Made by a program: the position numbers and the translations under genes
Part shown: piece by piece, positions 60,677-64,000 of the stretch
Numbering within the stretch: the first letter of the stretch is position 1
How the letters are laid out: each line of letters opens with the position of its first letter
Notes under the pieces: model-generated
What the model saw: the letters and a program-made list of their open reading frames with translations, nothing else
Told to the model about the DNA's origin: nothing
Databases searched by the model: none
Assembly (NCBI GenBank): GCA_037693485.1
Contig: CM075347.1
Span: 65,692,501-65,756,500, forward strand
Direction: 5' to 3'
DNA from: Kitagawia praeruptora
Lineage: Eukaryota > Streptophyta > Magnoliopsida > Apiales > Apiaceae
DNA: 64,000 bases

Positions 60677-60678
60677 CT

Positions 60679-60689
60679 CTCTGATACCA
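60679..60689 (-). promoter_or_regulatory. Primer-binding site of the young element
   Basis: The minus strand reads TGGTATCAGAG four bases inside the right LTR edge, complementary to the 3' end of initiator methionine tRNA. It shows that minus-strand DNA synthesis starts here and that the right LTR is the 5' LTR. Confidence 0.8.
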
Positions 60690-60693
60690 TTTC

Positions 60694-63600
60694 TGTGACG
60701 CCCCCAAATCCGAGGTCAGAGATTCAGGTCGTCACATCACCATTCAACCATATCATACCTGTATTAACTTTACAACTCAACAATACATCCATCCAGACCT
60801 CAATCTTACGCACATACAAGTTAGAGCCTCAGAAACGATAATCAAAAGTAACACTAAATATTACAATTCATCTGTACCATCCAGAGTCTTACGCAATTCC
60901 ACTTATACAACTACACTTGAAGACAGTCTTACTATTACAGTTGAAAACCTATCAGACTACTCTGTAGTATTTATCAGGGACTAAATCATCTCCGGGTAAT
61001 TCTTCTACTCCTCTTCTGCTGGTGCGGAGTTAATCGGCCAAATTCTTCCCTTTCTGAAAAGTTTTTATAAAGCAAGAATGAGCTACATAATGCTCAGCAA
61101 GTTCACCATTTTGGAAAATAATAAAGTGGTTATTTTGAAAACGTTCCCAACTGTATGGGTGTATATCTCAGATTACAAAACATAACTCGACAATATATAT
61201 GCCCGAGTTTGTATAAAACATTTATACTCACTAAGGAGCTTTAAGAATAACATATGAATCCTTTACAAGGTTCTCATTTCAATATATCTCAAGTTTGAAT
61301 ATATATGTATATAAGCATATCATTTTCGGCAAAACACTCTACGGTTATCATACTGTACAGGGAATACGTTATTGCAAAAGCTCTTTCCTTCCGTTAGCTT
61401 AGGAGGTTTCTCATTCAAAAACATTTCATTCTTTGAAATAATTGCAAGAGTGCACTAACACGTGCCAATCTTTATAGAAAATCTTGCAGTTCTAGATACT
61501 GCACAATATCAATATTTTCTCATCAAAAACCACACTATCGGCAACTTGGCACTTAGGCCCAAGAAGCAGTGTTTGAGTATTTTTCCAAAGTGGAGGATGG
61601 GACTGGAAGAAAACATGAAAACCTGACAAGGATTGACGATGATCAGTCGCCACATCCAAGTCCAATAATCCGCGGGTCTTCTCTACCGGTAGAAGGATAG
61701 AAACTACATCCGTAACTATCCTCGGGTGAAAACTACATCCGTAATCACCCTCGATGAAAACTACATCCGTAATCATCCTTCGGCAACACCTGGGCCGGAA
61801 TAATAATTGATGGACCGCCTGGCTCACGGCCGCTTACACATCCCGGGAATCGTTCGTCAACGATTCCCACACCTGCCAGAGTCCCCTTTTTCTTTTCTTT
61901 TCAAAATCATTTTGATAGAAAACTTGAGTAGTTGAAGTTCGACCTCAGTCGTTCGATAATTCTTGAAAAACGTACAAGAAGCAAATGCTGACCGGGGGTT
62001 TTCGAAAAATGTTTTGGGTCCGAAAGAGTTCAAGTTTGAAAACGCTGAAGGTATCTTGGATTAGTTTTGTCTTTAAAATAATGAACGATAATTAATAAAT
62101 AATATTTTTAGATTTAATATATAAACAATTAGTAAAATAATTATTTAATTAAAATAAGCTTTTAATCCAAGATAGATATTTTTGAGTATTTTTAACAACG
62201 TAAAAATAATAAATACGTAAGTATACGATACTTCCCGAATGACCTTTCGGGTTTTTTTGTAATTTAATCATGATACAATAATATACCGCTCCCCGGTCAA
62301 TAGTATATTTGGACCGCTACGACCTCTATTGCTAGAGTCGTTGTCCGAAGAAACATTTTCATTCTAAGTTCAAGGGTGTACAAACACATATGCATATATC
62401 TCAACTTCAACATAATCTCATAAAGCATACGCATATAATACGTTCGGAACTACAAACACAACAGTGAAAAATCCTTATATATAAGTTTTGAAAAGTAAAC
62501 TTGCATGGGTAAAATCAAGAATATAATCTTTTGAAATTAAATACTTAGGGTTGGAAAACTTGCCTTGGTTGGGTTGGGGTGGTCGAGCGTGCGAATTCGA
62601 ACGATCTATACATAAACAATAATCGTTCGTTAGTACCTTAACAATTTCTTTCTAATTACGGGGTTTTAAGGGGATACGAGATTAACTTAACGACTTCGTC
62701 TTATGACTCCCTAGCCTCACTATAGGTCCATGACATCACTCGTTTACGCTCGTCACTTACTCGACTTAATTTAGTTACCACGTTTGAACCATAACCATTA
62801 CTCCTAGAATTATGCTCCACTAACGACTTTTTCCCTTGCGCGAAATTTACTCTAGAATTTTTATAAAATTCAAAAATTCGCATTTTAATCCAATTCTTTT
62901 TGGGTAGCCTTCACCACTGTATTTCCTAGCTTCTCTAATTTTTCCATGATCCCAAATATTTTTTAAGGTGTTTAAACAAGGTTCACAAGGGGGTCACTTT
63001 ATGCAGTCCATAGTCCAGAAACAACATTCACTCCTCCGGCCATAACTAAAAATCCACACATCACCTAGCTATGAATCTTACATATCCAGAAACTACATTC
63101 AATTATCTTTCCAACAATATAAGGTAGGACATCAGGGGACATCATTTGGGTGTTCAAAATCGTGCTACAACACAGATCAAAGTTCCTGGACAAAATCAGC
63201 AAGCTCAATTCACTTAGATCAACCATTTTTCATGCTTCCATAACATAAACACCACTTAAAACACTTAGATCATGACTCATAACACTCATGGAGATATATA
63301 TGTTCACCATAGTCATAAAATTCACCATCTCAACATCAAAACCCAAGATCCATGTTATCCAATACATATACATTCAAGATAACCCCTAAAATGCATGGAT
63401 CTACTACCATACTACATGAACAACACATAACCAAGGGTGGTTTGAGATTTCATACCTTCTTGAGCTCCTAGAGACCTTGAACAATCTTTATACAACTTAA
63501 AAACACCTTAGATGGCCTCCTACAACACTCACAATGCAAGATCTAAAAGATAGCAAACTTATGTTAACATTTCTCTAAACTTCCAACAATTATAACTCAA

Positions 63601-64000
63601 GAACCAATGGATGGAAGGCTTTGAAATTGATACCATACCTCTACTATGATGCAAGGAAGCCCTAGGAAGGTTGTAGATGGAGAAATCTTGGAGAGAAAAT
63701 CTCTCCCTCTCTCCCAAGGTGGTTCGGCCGAGAGCTTTTCAAAGGGGGGGGAGAGTGTCTTTGCTTTGTTTTGTTTTGGAATGGTAAAAAAGAAATGCTA
63801 GAATGACTTGTATTATTAAGGAGTAGTCACATGTTGCCAAGCTAGCCTAGGTTGCATCCATGCCCTATTGTCCCCTAAGTACATCACCCATCATGCTAGT
63901 CACTATTCACTTTTGCTTTTCTGTTTTCTAGTTCCTTTTTCTAACTATCTAGTTACATGGCACTTGCATGTAATTCCTTCCCTTGTAATATTATTCTCCC
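60694..64000 (-). repeat. Right LTR (5' LTR in element sense), truncated by the window
   Basis: It matches the left LTR at a constant offset of 9,314 bases (the offset varies only by single-base indels), including the triple repeat at 61699-61783 and the 111-codon shadow ORF. About 380 bases of the LTR lie beyond the window. Confidence 0.9.

Larger units (their letters stand above)
51380..64000 (-). mobile_element. Young gypsy-type element with 3.7-kb LTRs and a non-coding interior (cut by window)
   Basis: Two long direct repeats (51380-55070 and 60694 to the window end) flank a 5.6-kb interior. Repeat ends are TGTGACGCCCCC and GGGTTCTTACA, i.e. TG..CA. On the minus strand there is an initiator-Met primer site next to the right LTR and a polypurine tract next to the left LTR, so the element reads right to left. 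The only coding trace is the end of a Ty3/gypsy integrase region. The 5 bases before the left LTR are CAAAT; the partner duplication lies outside. Over the shared ~3.3 kb I count about six substitutions and two single-base indels, so the insertion is very recent. The structure fits a large retrotransposon derivative that depends on another element's proteins. Confidence 0.85.

Overview
This is a plant nuclear window, from a flowering plant and most likely a eudicot. It contains a spliced 40S ribosomal protein S9 gene, a plant-type RING-H2 gene, Ty1/copia and Ty3/gypsy LTR retrotransposons, an L1-type LINE, Helitrons, MULEs, and Stowaway and hAT MITEs. Only about three host genes are visible, and more than two thirds of the bases look transposon-derived. 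I cannot assign a species. All coordinates, splice sites and target-site duplications (TSDs) were read by eye.

Layout. 1-417 is the 3' end of a plant-specific acidic protein gene that starts outside the window. 418-3300 is AT-rich spacer with two Stowaway MITEs and a 211-bp Mutator-type MITE. 3420-7619 is a nest: a minus-strand Helitron holds a MITE, which holds a plus-strand Helitron of 3.2 kb carrying exon fragments of a SEN1/MAA3-like helicase. 7800-9170 has an 18-bp tandem repeat and a GTTCG-rich inverted-repeat element. 9170-11700 holds dead gypsy gag-protease joined to dead copia gag-protease. 13516-13852 is a broken copy of the RING gene.

14169-26777 is an old long-LTR element with a GAGAT TSD. 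It was later hit by a LINE-like retroposon (17-bp TSD) and by a nearly intact copia element (19260-25940, GGATC TSD, one amber codon in gag-pol). 26783-29800 is AT-rich Helitron debris. 29810-30490 is the RING-H2 gene. 31330-36700 is a dead Tat-like gypsy element whose LTR carries a hAT MITE.

36719-46440 is a degenerate tandem array of roughly 400-bp monomers. It was split by two MULEs with perfect 9-bp TSDs and by a full-length L1-type LINE with overlapping ORF1/ORF2 and one frameshift. 47688-49696 is the RPS9 gene, with telo-box and site II motifs upstream. 50057-51303 is a pair of short Helitrons. 51380-64000 is a very young gypsy-type element with 3.7-kb LTRs and an interior with almost no coding capacity, cut by the window edge.

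How it fits together. The two RING copies look like a local duplication pushed apart by the 12.6-kb nested insertion. The young long-LTR element and the old one at 14169 share LTR blocks and ends, so one family has been active over a long period. The young copy cannot encode its own proteins and must have moved in trans. I saw no CRISPR array, operon or bacterial system, and nothing that amounts to an undescribed multi-gene system. The most informative items are the Helitron gene capture, the non-autonomous long-LTR family, the copia element lacking a recognisable primer site, and the inverted-repeat MULE with a repeat-built core.
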